Assembly (NCBI GenBank): GCA_949987705.1
Contig: OX465286.1
Span: 21,651,676-21,715,675 of the forward strand
Reading direction: 5' to 3'
DNA from: Thereva unica
Taxonomy: Eukaryota > Arthropoda > Insecta > Diptera > Therevidae
Length of the DNA stretch: 64,000 nucleotides
The position numbers and the translations under genes are program-made. Positions 11,417 through 21,537 of the stretch are shown here, piece after piece; the first letter of the stretch is position 1; every line of letters begins with the position of its first letter. The notes beneath the pieces are model-generated. The model worked only from the letters and a program-made list of their open reading frames with translations. It was not told where the DNA came from and made no database searches.

Positions 11417-11890
11417 CGTTTACATCCTGTGTATGTGTCGATTAAGACGTCTGACTGTTAATCCCACAGGCCAAGATTCGAGCAACATGCAACATCATCA
11501 AAACGTCTATTTGTATGAATTTTGAAAAAGGTTTCCAAGCTCCGTTTTCTGCTGAGTTCAGATAGGATTTTTTGTAAAGAGGGAAGACGAGAAAGAAGGA
11601 AAATTATCTAAGAGCGAGAAATGGAAACACGAAAAGTAGGTAGTGCGACGGTTGCGCCTGTCAGCAAAATTCAACGTGATTGCCTTGCTGAATGAGCGTT
11701 CAGGCGTCAACGTATGTGTCTTGGGTAACTGAATAAGCTTTAGGGTGCCTGTCCGCGTTGGTTGAGTAAGATTTATAGCGAAATTTGATACTGTGGCTGT
11801 GGCTGTGCCAAGCTGACTCCAATTAATTTCAGTTCCCCACCGAAATAGCTTACTCAACTCTGAGCGTGCATGTTTTGGCTGAGTTGAATG
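11417..11890. other. Non-coding stretch
   Basis: No supported gene. A weak tRNA-like stretch near 11430-11485 is discussed under rejected items. Confidence 0.55.
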
Positions 11891-12830
11891 ACACTTTTTA
11901 TGTAACAGTTCTTAGCTCATGAATCACACACTCTGTTCCATCGGTCCGTGATGTCGTTGATCAAGCTATAGTTTAATGTCTAGTAACAAGCAAAGGTAGA
12001 ATAGGTTTAGGGCTATAAGGGGTCAGATAAGTGTGCTGAAGGAGGTTGCGATAAACCCTACGTCTGAGCTCCCTTGGATGTTGTAGGAGTTCGGAAATAC
12101 AAACTGCGCAAGGTTGTTACAGACTCGAGATTGTTTTAGTTATGAACGGATTTCTAGTTTGGTATAGTGGACGAAAAGAAGAGCTATAGACAAAGGTAAT
12201 GAACCGAGTAGCCGATCTGGTGTTGCGTGTATTAGACGGTCTTTGAGGATGTATAGCGTTGATTTTGATAGAACAATCGCTATGATAGTAGCGATACAGT
12301 TTTGTCAGAGCTAATACATTTTTACTGTCCTCCGCATAAAGGATTTGTATATTAAAGCATGGGCCTATGGATGGAGAAGAAACGTGCCCTCTTAAGGGAT
12401 ATTTGTTACGCGATTTTGAATACGTCATCTTTACATCGTTAGTTGTACTACTACTACTACTACTACTAACACGGATGGAGAGATGGTGCAGAATTTATTC
12501 GTAAAAAGTACTTCGTTTTGGAGGTATTGAATTCGTCAAAATTCCGGCTAATTTCAATCTAATTGAGTCACACATAAGTCTGCGCGGTCGTCAATACAGG
12601 ATCTGGGAAGTACTTATCATGCATTATCAAAGGCGTATGAGAAAAGCAGCGTATCGTCATAAGCGAAGCAGTGAATTGGTTTGTAAGGGACAGAGTGTAG
12701 GCTATCTATAAAGATTAGAAAAACAGCGGGTGATATAACTGACGCCCGCGGGGTACATGGCCTGAGATACTGTGGGGCTGAAATCCTACAACAGATTTGA
12801 ATCACGGACCTTTGGGATGATAGTTTTGAT
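11891..12830 (-). pseudogene. Decayed LINE copy 1 (CR1/jockey-like family), 3' part
   Basis: Minus-strand relic. RT traces lie at 12610-12800 (SPAVFLIFIDSLHSV, then CFAYDDTLLFS where FADD is expected). The C-terminal block at about 12120-12430 (LTKLYRYYHSDCSIKI, RNTRSA) corresponds to KFYRYYRSDSSTEI of the longer copy at 49262-52625. The 3' UTR matches the other copies (CTAGACATTA, GACATCACGGAC) and ends at ACATAAAAAG near 11891. Many frame breaks; oldest of the five copies here. Confidence 0.65.
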
Positions 12831-13812
12831 TACCTTTAGACGTGAAATGATGAGCACCTATTTTTACGCATAATTCTATTATTTCATTAAAGTATTGTGT
12901 GATGAAAACTTCCCAAACCACAAAAGACTTGGCAGGTTAGCGCAGGTAATAATTATAGCACCCACCGGAGCTCACTGCACTTTTTAATATTATACAATAA
13001 TAACTTCTAAAGCGCCGCAAAGACCATTCAATTTCAGCTCTTGTGGATTTTCCTCCTTTTTTTTGAATTACCATTACCCCATTTCTACGAAAAGGTCGCT
13101 AACCTATTGTCTATTGAGTCAGCCAGGTAATCAACAATTCCCATTGCGTGACCTAAACTTTCATCCCTCTAAATCGAATCGTTGGGGAGCAAAAAAATCG
13201 TTGGTTGTGTCACAACCCTCAAATATTTTCTTTCTATTTCTCTATACACACATGTTACTTATATATTATGTACTATATCTAAAGACAGGTATATAAGTAG
13301 GGTAAATTTATCGTGGTTGTCAATCTTAGTTTGAAAATGATTATCGGTAATAGTAATAATGTTGGGGTTGAAGGTATAGAGCATGTTTTGTTTTCAGTTG
13401 GAGTGGGCTAGCAGCTCTGAGACGCGCTCTCCATTCTTATTCAGTCCAGGGTTGATTACTAAAACTGTTTCATATCTCGTGCTAAATTAGTTTTTTTAAT
13501 ATTTATAAGGGTGTCAACTGCTTGTTATACGTCCCAGTTTTAATTGGAGTGCTTGTTAAGTTATGTAGAATAAGGGTAACGACATGACGTAGGAAGATTG
13601 ACAGTCAATCAAGTCATGAATTTTTATAGTGCCCGGTATACTCTGGTAGTAAACACATCTGGCCCTTGGTAATGTCAATCAAATGTCTGATGTATTATTT
13701 ACAAAAGCTTGTGGTTGTGCTGTGTCCGAATGTAACCACAACACGGCACACAATCAGGAAGCCTTTGATTCAAAACTGACCGTACGTTGGCTTGCACCGC
13801 TGTATGGACAGG
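12831..13812. other. Non-coding stretch left of the LTR element
   Basis: AT-rich; no supported gene, RNA or repeat. Short ORFs lack any recognisable motif. Confidence 0.55.
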
Positions 13813-14509
13813 TGTAATGAATCCCCATCATTACTTAGCCCCATCATGTCACCCCGATCTCATTTATTGCATCTCCCGATGCTCTCCAAAAAAAACCCCA
13901 AGATACTTACATTCTTTCCATCAACATCAATACAAACATTTCTTCTAAATGCATCTAGCAGCATCTCATATTTCCAAAAATCTCTACCCTAAAAATATAA
14001 AAAGATTCTCGGTGCACACATGCAACCACGGATACGATGCCCTGTAGTGCACTTTCACCCGAGAACCAATAAATTAAAACAATGGTCAATGCCATTGTTT
14101 ACATTCCCCTTACTTGGCAGAAAACGCCAGTAAATTTCGAAATACATTTTCCGGCCACACAGAACGAAACCTCGGGTAATTAACCGACGCAGAGCCATGT
14201 GTGGAATAGCGAAAGACAAAAGCCATATGAGGAAAGCATATGACCCATATTTCGATCGCGTACGATCACCCCCGGCGAGAATGCCAAGAAACTGCCCAGA
14301 AACTCTCGCTGCACTTGTTCGCCAGTGAGAGAGTTTGCAGAAATTTCCCCTGCACCTGCATATTCGTGAGAGCACGAAATGTTCTGAGCAGCCCCTCCTC
14401 TAAATCCATATTAATGCGCTTATGTAAATTCATCGTGGTGACCAATGAGAGGCCACGATGAATATTTTGTAAGAAGTAAATAATAATTTCTTCACGGTAT
14501 CGGAGATCT

Positions 14510-14543
14510 TATAAGGGAAAGTGATCGGGAGTTGATCATCAGT
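14510..14543 (+). promoter_or_regulatory. LTR core promoter: TATA box and TCAGT initiator
   Basis: TATAAG at 14510-14515 and the first TCAGT at 14539-14543 place the initiator A 31 bases downstream of the TATA start, the canonical arthropod spacing. Further TCAGT words follow at 14550, 14560 and 14570 and again near 14593, forming a ladder of possible start sites. The same set lies in the 3' LTR (TATA at 25553). Confidence 0.7.
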
Positions 14544-14740
14544 TGATCATCAGTTCTTAATCAGTTGTAATCAGTTTTTAATGAATTTTAATCAGTTCTT
14601 ATACAGAAAAGTATTGTTAAGGCGAAATCGGTGAATCTATTTCGGAAGGCACCCGATTTACTTGCGTGAGCCGGCGCAGGGGAATAGATTCTATCGAAGT
14701 AGCCAAGTGAAGTTTAAGTAATAATGTGCTAAAGTAAAAG

Positions 14741-14746
14741 AATAAA
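14741..14746 (+). terminator. Polyadenylation signal AATAAA (R region)
   Basis: AATAAAG downstream of the start site within the LTR; in the 3' LTR the copy at 25784-25789 would direct 3' end formation of the genomic RNA. Confidence 0.65.
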
Positions 14747-14869
14747 GAGTTAGATTTTATAAAGAAAAGTGAGTGTACTTTCATTCTATTATTGGGGCAA
14801 GTGTTCATCTCCCACGGGAATGCACGACACTGTCCCGTGACAACAAAACACAAGTTGTTACATAAAATT

Positions 14870-14887
14870 TGGTGGCAGCGGTGGGAT
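14870..14887 (+). other. Primer binding site, tRNA-Leu
   Basis: TGGTGGCAGCGGTGGGAT is complementary to the 3' end (with CCA) of insect tRNA-Leu of the TAG/AAG-anticodon type as I remember it. It lies 7 bases after the LTR end. Confidence 0.75.
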
Positions 14888-16081
14888 ACGAAGAAAAATC
14901 AGTATCCGCTACCGACGAGGTTGTCCTGAAATAATAGGCACCTCCAACTCTAAAAATCAACAACCGCACCAAACATACAACTATTAGCCCCTCCAGAGGC
15001 CAGGAGCCGGAGTTAGGGTGGTGCCAACGTAATAGTTAACCTACAATCACAAATCAAAATCAACGAGAAAAAAAAATCATCAAAATCAACGAGGGAAAAA
15101 TCATCAAGATCAACGAGGGAAAAATCATCAAGATCAACGAGGGAATCCCAAACCAAAATCAACGAGGGACCTCAAAAATCACAAGATCAACATCAACTCA
15201 ACAATAAATCAACGCGGGACAAATCCAGCGAGGGATCCACAGCATTAAACGCAACAATCAACAGAGATCATCATGAAAAAACCTAACTTGGGAATATTCA
15301 AGTAAGCGTATTATTTTTTTTTATATAAAAAAAAAAAAATTTGAATAAAAAGAAATAAAAAAACAAATTTTTAAAATACACAATAGAGTAAATAAATTTC
15401 TATTCTCTTGAAAATATGAAAATCCACAAAGAAAGCAAATCAAATTTTTCCGTAATTTTTATCAAAATAAAAATATAAATATGAATTAAAATTAACTAAC
15501 TTTTTCCGTAATTTTTATCAAAATAAAAATATAAATATGAATTAAAATTAACTAAAATTTTTTTTTCTCCGCGCTCAAAATAAAAAAAAAAAAAAAATAT
15601 TTTTATACATACTTATATGAAAACAAATTAAATAAAAAAAAAAAAAAATTTTTCTCCCATTTGAAACAAATTACATAAATTACATAAATTTTCTTTCCTT
15701 TAATTATCAAATTTACACATAAAAAAGAAAAGTGAAAAGTGAAAGGCCGCAATACTAAATTAAATTAAATTTTTATTACACGCATAAAATCGAGCGACGA
15801 ACTGAATCGATTAATTGATTTCTGTGTCTCAAGAAGGGAAGATTTTACATTTTATTATTTTTGTTCTCTTTCAAATTTTGTTGACTTTTACCCATCCTTT
15901 CTTATTTCTTTTGCAAAAATATATATACTTCGATACAAGTGGTCGTGTTCTCCTAATTTGATTAACTGATCCGACTGCACTCATTCTCACTCCTAAAGGA
16001 TAATTATAGTTCTTAAACATTGAGTTAAGAAACCTAAAAAAATTATTACCTTTTGTTCCCAAGCCAGCCAGAACTAGAAAA
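14888..16081 (+). other. 1.2-kb leader of the LTR element with short repeats
   Basis: No ORF. Holds at least five copies of an ATCAACGAGGGA word between about 15050 and 15240, and an exact-looking 56-bp tandem duplication at 15445-15500 and 15501-15556, followed by A-rich DNA. Such leaders usually carry packaging and translation signals; the role here is unknown. Confidence 0.75.
15445..15556 (+). repeat. 56-bp tandem duplication in the leader
   Basis: Two adjacent units beginning TTTTTCCGTAATTTTTATCA and ending ATTAACTAA, identical apart from the last base or two. Confidence 0.85.
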
Positions 16082-17203
16082 ATGGCTACTGGCGACGATT
16101 CTCAACCACCTTCAATGAGTGGCGAAACAACACCCTTACGGATAACAATATCTGACGCCAGGGAAATGATACCAGAATTTTCTGGTAATAAAAACGAATT
16201 AAACCGCTTTATATCCTGCTGTGACGAACTGTTCAGCGTCACAAAAAGTGAACGGGATAGGGCTTTATTTTTTCATGTTCTGAAAACCAAAGTCTCTGGC
16301 GCCGCCTATGACATCCTTGACTGTGGAGGTACAACCACCTGGGAGGAATATAGGAAACAATTACTTAAAAGGTACAAACTGTCTCGGTCCATTATCCGTG
16401 AAGACCTAAGGCGGTTAAAGCAGGGCCCCAAGGAAAGTGTGAATGAATTCTCGCAAAAGATTATAAAGACCTTGGGAGAATTAAACAAAGCCACCCAGAT
16501 AGCAGTCTCAGACGCTGGGGCTAGGCAACTGTTCATTAAAGAGAATGAAAAGGAAGCAATCCGAGTATTCGAAGCCGGATTGAAGAGCGAACGACTCCAA
16601 ACATTGGCTCAGGCTAAGAATGAGACAGACCTGACAGCCTTAATTGATTACGTGATGGATCGCGCTTCTCTCAACGAGGAGAAATTTTCAAGGGACCAAC
16701 CGAACGATGGATCCCAGAGACAAACTTTAACTTGTGAACTATGTCACAAAAGGGGACATGCTCGAGAGACATGTTACAAAAATAAAATGATCCCATCATT
16801 TTCGTCTCCTCAAATAAAGAAGGAAGTTCGAAGACTACAGTGTTCGTATTGTAATCGACCGAACCATGAAGTTAGAGAATGTAGAACTAGGCGTTCCGAC
16901 ATTGAATTGAAGAGGGACCTGCAACGGAACCGACAGGCACCCTCCAATACTTGGAATACTAGGGAGAGTAATTATAGGCAAACAGGCCAACGGGAAGTTC
17001 CTAGAAATAACTTCCATCAACGAAGACCGGAGTCGTCCTACAGACAAGGGGCCTCCGGAAGTCAAAATAACGTTAATACAAGGCAAGTGCGCGTTCTAAC
17101 CCAGGATGATCACGATTCGGGAAACGAGATGCCGCGGGAAGGAAGTCCCGGCATTCCGACCCGCTACGAGGAAACTCAAGCCGTGGTGCATCACCGCTTT
17201 TAA
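16082..17203 (+). CDS. gag: Gag polyprotein with two CCHC zinc knuckles
   Basis: 373 codons, start in a good context (AAAATGG). The N-terminal two thirds is a capsid-like domain of the Ty3/gypsy type (IPEFSGNKNELNRFISCCDELF, TWEEYRKQLLKRYKLSR, SVNEFSQKIIKTLGELN). Two zinc knuckles follow: CELCHKRGHARETC at about residues 218-231 and CSYCNRPNHEVREC at about 257-270, then a basic glutamine/arginine-rich tail. It would form the particle and bind the RNA. The last 85 bases overlap the pol frame, which is in the -1 register. Intact. Confidence 0.9.
   Translation: MATGDDSQPPSMSGETTPLRITISDAREMIPEFSGNKNELNRFISCCDELFSVTKSERDRALFFHVLKTKVSGAAYDILDCGGTTTWEEYRKQLLKRYKLSRSIIREDLRRLKQGPKESVNEFSQKIIKTLGELNKATQIAVSDAGARQLFIKENEKEAIRVFEAGLKSERLQTLAQAKNETDLTALIDYVMDRASLNEEKFSRDQPNDGSQRQTLTCELCHKRGHARETCYKNKMIPSFSSPQIKKEVRRLQCSYCNRPNHEVRECRTRRSDIELKRDLQRNRQAPSNTWNTRESNYRQTGQREVPRNNFHQRRPESSYRQGASGSQNNVNTRQVRVLTQDDHDSGNEMPREGSPGIPTRYEETQAVVHHRF
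17119..17154 (+). promoter_or_regulatory. Programmed -1 ribosomal frameshift signal
   Basis: GGGAAAC at 17119-17125 sits in the gag frame as G GGA AAC, the X XXY YYZ pattern of retroviral slippery sites. A stem-loop follows after 3 bases: 17129-17139 pairs with 17146-17154 (nine pairs, a two-base bulge, loop AGGAAG). The pol frame is closed by TGA at 17107-17109, so entry must occur in 17110-17203, exactly where this signal lies. Confidence 0.8.
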
Positions 17204-20200
17204 AAGAAGTTATTCGAGTACCCATCACTATCACTCGACGCGATGTTCTAGTAACATTACCATTTTCCGAATCCAAAGACGGTAATTCCACCTTCATGGT
17301 AGACTCTGGTTCCGAGATAAGCCTTCACAAGCTAACATCCACTGCCGACAACAGCCTAGTCGACGTAGGTCAGAGATGTGCGATCAACGGCATCACTAAG
17401 GCCCGCTTAGTTTCCGAGGGCATGTTGTACGGAACTTTGGCATTAGCTAATAGCACATGCGACATCGATATCCGCCACCCTTTCCATTTGGTAGATTGCG
17501 ATGAAAGCGTATTGGCTTGTGATGGACTGCTTGGTCATGATTTTCTAGACAAGTATAAATGTCAAGTAGATTACTTAGACGAGGTGATGGAGATTCGCTT
17601 GAATAACGGAAATGCGAGGATAGGAAAGCCTTCAAAAGCAAGAAGCACCGACGAAAATGTAAAAGATAACACAAATAGTGATAAAGACTACAATTCTGGG
17701 ACGAGTGAGTTTCCCCCACAGAGGAAAGTGCTCTCCGTTTCCATGTTGCCGACACAATGTTGCAACGAAATTAATAATGGGTACCCGCAACGCTACGACA
17801 GCGGCTCCCAACAGTTGAACGAAACCGCCGAAACTATCGACGAACCGGACGAGGAAAAGAATCCACAATGCTACGACTGTGGTATTCTAACAAACTCGAC
17901 AGGGGACACAAAAAACAAAAACTCGGAACTAATCAAAGGACCTATCGGAGGAAAATTACCACGAGAAGGCGAAAATAAAATAAAAAATAAAATACCCACC
18001 AACAGAGTGGAATATAGTTCACATAGGGAGCAACCAAAAGACTCCATATTTTCAAATAAACACAGAAATACGGTAAATGGCGACAAACTAAACGAAATTT
18101 CGGTCGATAGTTCAAATAAAGAGAATCCAACTATGGAAATTGCCACGAATAGAATAAAGCAACAATGCGACAAAGTTACTAAGGACAACGGAAATCACAG
18201 ACGCTCACCGAGTAAACCTGCTAAGGAAATCACCATACCAGCCAGATCTGAAATGATCTTGGAAATACCAGTATCAGGCAATATAGATCTGATATGCCGG
18301 AAGAAGTTAATAAAACCCGGAATTTATTTAGGAGAAGGAATAACGCACCCAATAAATGGATACGCGAGGGTAGCAGCCCTCAACATCACTGAACAAGACA
18401 TCAGATGTTCAGAGGAAGAAATGACACCAACCTGGGACGAACTGGATGATTACGACGTCATGCGCCCGGACAACGATAGGAATCCTATAAAAGGGCGATT
18501 ACAAATTTTACAAGATCTCATCCAATTGGACCACTGTAACCACGAGGAACGAGAAAGCGTAATGCATATCTGTAGGAATTACAACGATCTGTTCCACTTG
18601 GAAGGCGACCAGCTCACATGTACAAACGCAGTACAGCACACGGTACCCACATTGGCCGATAAGGCCCCAATCTATACTAAACCCTATCGCCTCCCGGAAT
18701 CTCAAAGGAGCGAAATAAATAGGCAAATAAAAAATATGTTAGAGGAAGGAATTATAAGCCCAAGCAGTAGTCCGTGGAACTCGCCATTACTGTTAGTTCC
18801 TAAGAAGCCCGACGCGAACGGCAACAAAAAGTGGAGAGTAGTCGTCGATTTTAGAAGACTCAACGACATCACTATTGGGGATGCGTATCCCCTACCCAAT
18901 ATCACCGACATATTGGATCAGCTAGGGAAATCCAAGTATTTCACCACACTTGACTTAGCCAGTGGCTTTCACCAAATCCCTATGGACGAAACTGACAAGG
19001 AAAAAACCGCCTTTAGTACACCGTTTGGTCACTACCATTATAATCGGATGCCATTCGGACTAAAAAGAGCACCAGCCACTTTTCAACGGCTTATGAATAC
19101 TGTTCTTACCGGCCTCCAAGGTATAAGATGTTTTGTCTATTTAGACGATATAGTCGTGTATGGCTACAACTTGTCTGACCATAACGGCAAATTAGAAGAG
19201 GTCTTTGACCGACTGAGAGCCAACAATTTAAAATTACAGCCCGAAAAGTGCCATTTCCTGGCAAAGGAAATAACTTACCTAGGCCACGTAGTTAGTGCCG
19301 ACGGAGTCCACCCCGACCCCTCGAAGATAGACGTTTTGAAAACATATCCTCAGCCAAATAAACCTAAGGATATCAAGTCCTTCCTAGGATTTGTGGGCTA
19401 CTACCGAAGGTTTATACCGGACTTCGCTAAGATAGCGAAACCTCTTACTAAATTATTAAAGAAAGACATTCCTTTCAAATGGGATGCTCTTTGTGATGAG
19501 GCGTTCAGGACTCTAAAACAAAAACTGACCACCGCACCCATCCTGGCTTACCCAGAATTCGATAAGGAATTCATCGTAACGACAGATGCCAGTGATGTAG
19601 CGTTAGGAGCCATCCTCTCGCAAGGTGAAATTGGTAAGGATCGACCCATATGCTACGCTAGTCGAACTCTTAACCCAGCCGAATCTAAATACTCCACAAT
19701 CGAGAAGGAATTACTCGCCATAGTATACGCTGTCGAGCAATTCCGACCCTATGTATACGGTCGAAGGTTTACCATCATAACGGATCATAAGCCACTCATC
19801 TGGCTGATGAATCTTAAAGATTGTACTAGCCGACTCACCAGATGGAGGATTCGACTGGAGGAGTACGACTATAAAATAAAATACAAAGCAGGGAAATTAA
19901 ACGCCAACGCCGACGCCTTAAGTAGGATAAGCCCCAGTGTAGACAATACGGAAGGAAAAAGGGTGAACATGCTCACAAGAAGCCAAGCCAAACGACGGGA
20001 AAATTTAGAAATCGCACCCATGGACGACAAAAAGGAAGAGGAAGTCATTAATAACTCCGTACAGACAGAGATAACACGAACAAATAACACACTCAGCCAC
20101 GAGAAAGGAGTAAAAGAGAAATTCTTTCTACTACCTTTAACAGACAGCGACACGGAGCATCACCTAAGGGGAATACTAACAGGAATGCCCAAGGAATTGG

Positions 20201-21519
20201 AGACGGGGAAAATCTATGAGGAAATGGACTACACAGTAACAAGAGCACCGGTTCCCATACGCACACCAGAGGACGAGAAAATAGTGAAGGAGGTACTGCA
20301 ACATTTTTTGGAAAAATGCCGAAAGAAAAATTTACACCAATGCAACTTGGGATTACCAGCACTAACCAACGCAGATATACACCACTTTAAAAAAATATGC
20401 GTAGACATATTTGGCGGAACAAATATAGATATCATATTCTACCTAGGAAAAGTAAGATTCCTCACCGACTCAGCGGAAATAAAAAGAGTATTACAGGAAT
20501 ACCACGAAAGTCCAGTGGGAGGACACCAAGGAATATCAAGAACCTTCAATCGGGTAAAGAAGGATTTCCTTTGGACTCAAATGCGTCGCGATATCAAGGA
20601 ATATATAAGAAATTGCCCTTCGTGTCAGTTAAATAAAATGGCACCAAACCGAAGGATTCCCATGAAAATAACCACTACGAGCGAAAGACCTTTTCAGAGG
20701 ATATTTCTAGATATAGTGGGACCTTTGCCGGTTAGCCACAAAGGAAATAAATATGTGCTGACTTTCCAAGACGACCTCACTAAGTTTTCAACGGCCATTG
20801 CACTGGAAAACACTGAAGCCGTCACGGTCGCTAGAATATTCGTCGAAGATATAGTATGCAAACATGGGATACCCGAGTCCTTATTGACTGACCAAGGTTC
20901 CAACTTCCTGAGCCAGATGTTTAAGGAAGTAACAAAACTGCTTAGTATCAAACAGTTACAGACCACTCCTTACCATCCGCAAACAAACGGAGCACTGGAA
21001 AGAAGCCATAGAACCCTGGCCGAGTATCTCCGACATTACGTCAACAGAGACCCATTGACTTGGGACACTTGGATCCCATACGCCATGTTCGTGTACAACA
21101 CAACACCACACACAAGCACTAATTTCACTCCACACGAACTCCTATACGGATATCCAGCTAGCATACCCTCTAGCTTAAAGAACGACCCCACCACATCGTA
21201 CAATTACGACAACTACTCCAATGAGCTGAAGGCCCGATTACAGCATGGATACAAAATCGCAAAGGAAACCATAACTTCAAGGAAAGAAAAGTATAAGCAA
21301 TACTATGACAAAAACGTCAAAAACAAATGCTTTAACCTGGGTGACAAGGTACTCGTAAAAAATAACTCCCGAAAGAACAAGCTAGCACCACTGTGGGAAG
21401 GCCCATACCCTGTAGTAGATATAAAATCTATGGAAAATACTACCATCAGAATAAAAAACAAAAACAAGACACTACACAACAATAATTTAAAATTGTTTAT
21501 TGAAGATACTGATGAGTAA
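17119..21519 (+). CDS. pol: Pol polyprotein: protease, RT, RNase H, integrase
   Basis: Expressed by -1 frameshift from gag. Counting from the ATG at 17296 (1407 codons): protease active site DSGSEISL at 3-10; a long spacer of about 300 residues with low complexity; RT with TLDLASGFHQ near 551 and catalytic YLDD at 615-618; RNase H from TDASDVALGAILSQ near 763 with IEKELLAIVYA and TDHKPL; integrase HHCC finger at about 1069-1111; core acidic triad near 1137, 1198 and 1234 (FLDIVGP, LTDQGSNF, ALERSHR); GPYPV near 1368. No stop and all catalytic residues present, so probably functional. The env start lies 18 bases beyond the stop. Confidence 0.93.
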   Translation, partial: GKRDAAGRKSRHSDPLRGNSSRGASPLLKEVIRVPITITRRDVLVTLPFSESKDGNSTFMVDSGSEISLHKLTSTADNSLVDVGQRCAINGITKARLVSEGMLYGTLALANSTCDIDIRHPFHLVDCDESVLACDGLLGHDFLDKYKCQVDYLDEVMEIRLNNGNARIGKPSKARSTDENVKDNTNSDKDYNSGTSEFPPQRKVLSVSMLPTQCCNEINNGYPQRYDSGSQQLNETAETIDEPDEEKNPQCYDCGILTNSTGDTKNKNSELIKGPIGGKLPREGENKIKNKIPTNRVEYSSHREQPKDSIFSNKHRNTVNGDKLNEISVDSSNKENPTMEIATNRIKQQCDKVTKDNGNHRRSPSKPAKEITIPARSEMILEIPVSGNIDLICRKKLIKPGIYLGEGITHPINGYARVAALNITEQDIRCSEEEMTPTWDELDDYDVMRPDNDRNPIKGRLQILQDLIQLDHCNHEERESVMHICRNYNDLFHLEGDQLTCTNAVQHTVPTLADKAPIYTKPYRLPESQRSEINRQIKNMLEEGIISPSSSPWNSPLLLVPKKPDANGNKKWRVVVDFRRLNDITIGDAYPLPNITDILDQLGKSKYFTTLDLASGFHQIPMDETDKEKTAFSTPFGHYHYNRMPFGLKRAPATFQRLMNTVLTGLQGIRCFVYLDDIVVYGYNLSDHNGKLEEVFDRLRANNLKLQPEKCHFLAKEITYLGHVVSADGVHPDPSKIDVLKTYPQPNKPKDIKSFLGFVGYYRRFIPDFAKIAKPLTKLLKKDIPFKWDALCDEAFRTLKQKLTTAPILAYPEFDKEFIVTTDASDVALGAILSQGEIGKDRPICYASRTLNPAESKYSTIEKELLAIVYAVEQFRPYVYGRRFTIITDHKPLIWLMNLKDCTSRLTRWRIRLEEYDYKIKYKAGKLNANADALSRISPSVDNTEGKRVNMLTRSQAKRRENLEIAPMDDKKEEEVINNSVQTEITRTNNTLSHEKGVKEKFFLLPLTDSDTEHHLRGILTGMPKELETGKIYEEMDYTVTRAPVPIRTPEDEKIVKEVLQHFLEKCRKKNLHQCNLGLPALTNADIHHFKKICVDIFGGTNIDIIFYLGKVRFLTDSAEIKRVLQEYHESPVGGHQGISRTFNRVKKDFLWTQMRRDIKEYIRNCPSCQLNKMAPNRRIPMKITTTSERPFQRIFLDIVGPLPVSHKGNKYVLTFQDDLTKFSTAIALENTEAVTVARIFVEDIVCKHGIPESLLTDQGSNFLSQMFKEVTKLLSIKQLQTTPYHPQTNGALERSHRTLAEYLRHYVNRDPLTWDTWIPYAMFVYNTTPHTSTNFTPHELLYGYPASIPSSLKNDPTTSYNYDNYSNELKARLQHGYKIAKETITSRKEKYKQYYDKNVKNKCFNLGDKVLVKNNSRKNKLAPLWEGPYPVVDIKSMENTTIRIKNKNKTLHNNNLKLFIEDTDE

Positions 21520-21537
21520 ACTTTCCGCAGGTCGCTA

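Larger units (their letters stand above)
13813..14862 (+). repeat. 5' LTR
   Basis: Begins TGTAATGAATCC and ends GTTGTTACA. Matches 24856-25905 along the whole length (offset 11043). Contains the TATA/initiator pair at 14510-14543 and AATAAA at 14741-14746, giving U3 of about 730 bp, R of about 220 bp and U5 of about 100 bp. The open frames inside it (for example 14055-14375 minus) recur only because the LTR recurs. Confidence 0.95.

Noticed and set aside
11430..11490. tRNA-Asn-like text (CTGTTAA loop, GATTCGAG)
   Set aside because: Anticodon stem does not pair and acceptor halves are not found; too weak for a tRNA or SINE call.
14055..14853. Frames of 106, 73 and 78 codons in the 5' LTR, repeated at 25098-25896
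   Set aside because: Their recurrence only reflects LTR identity; no motif, and they lie over promoter and R/U5 sequence.
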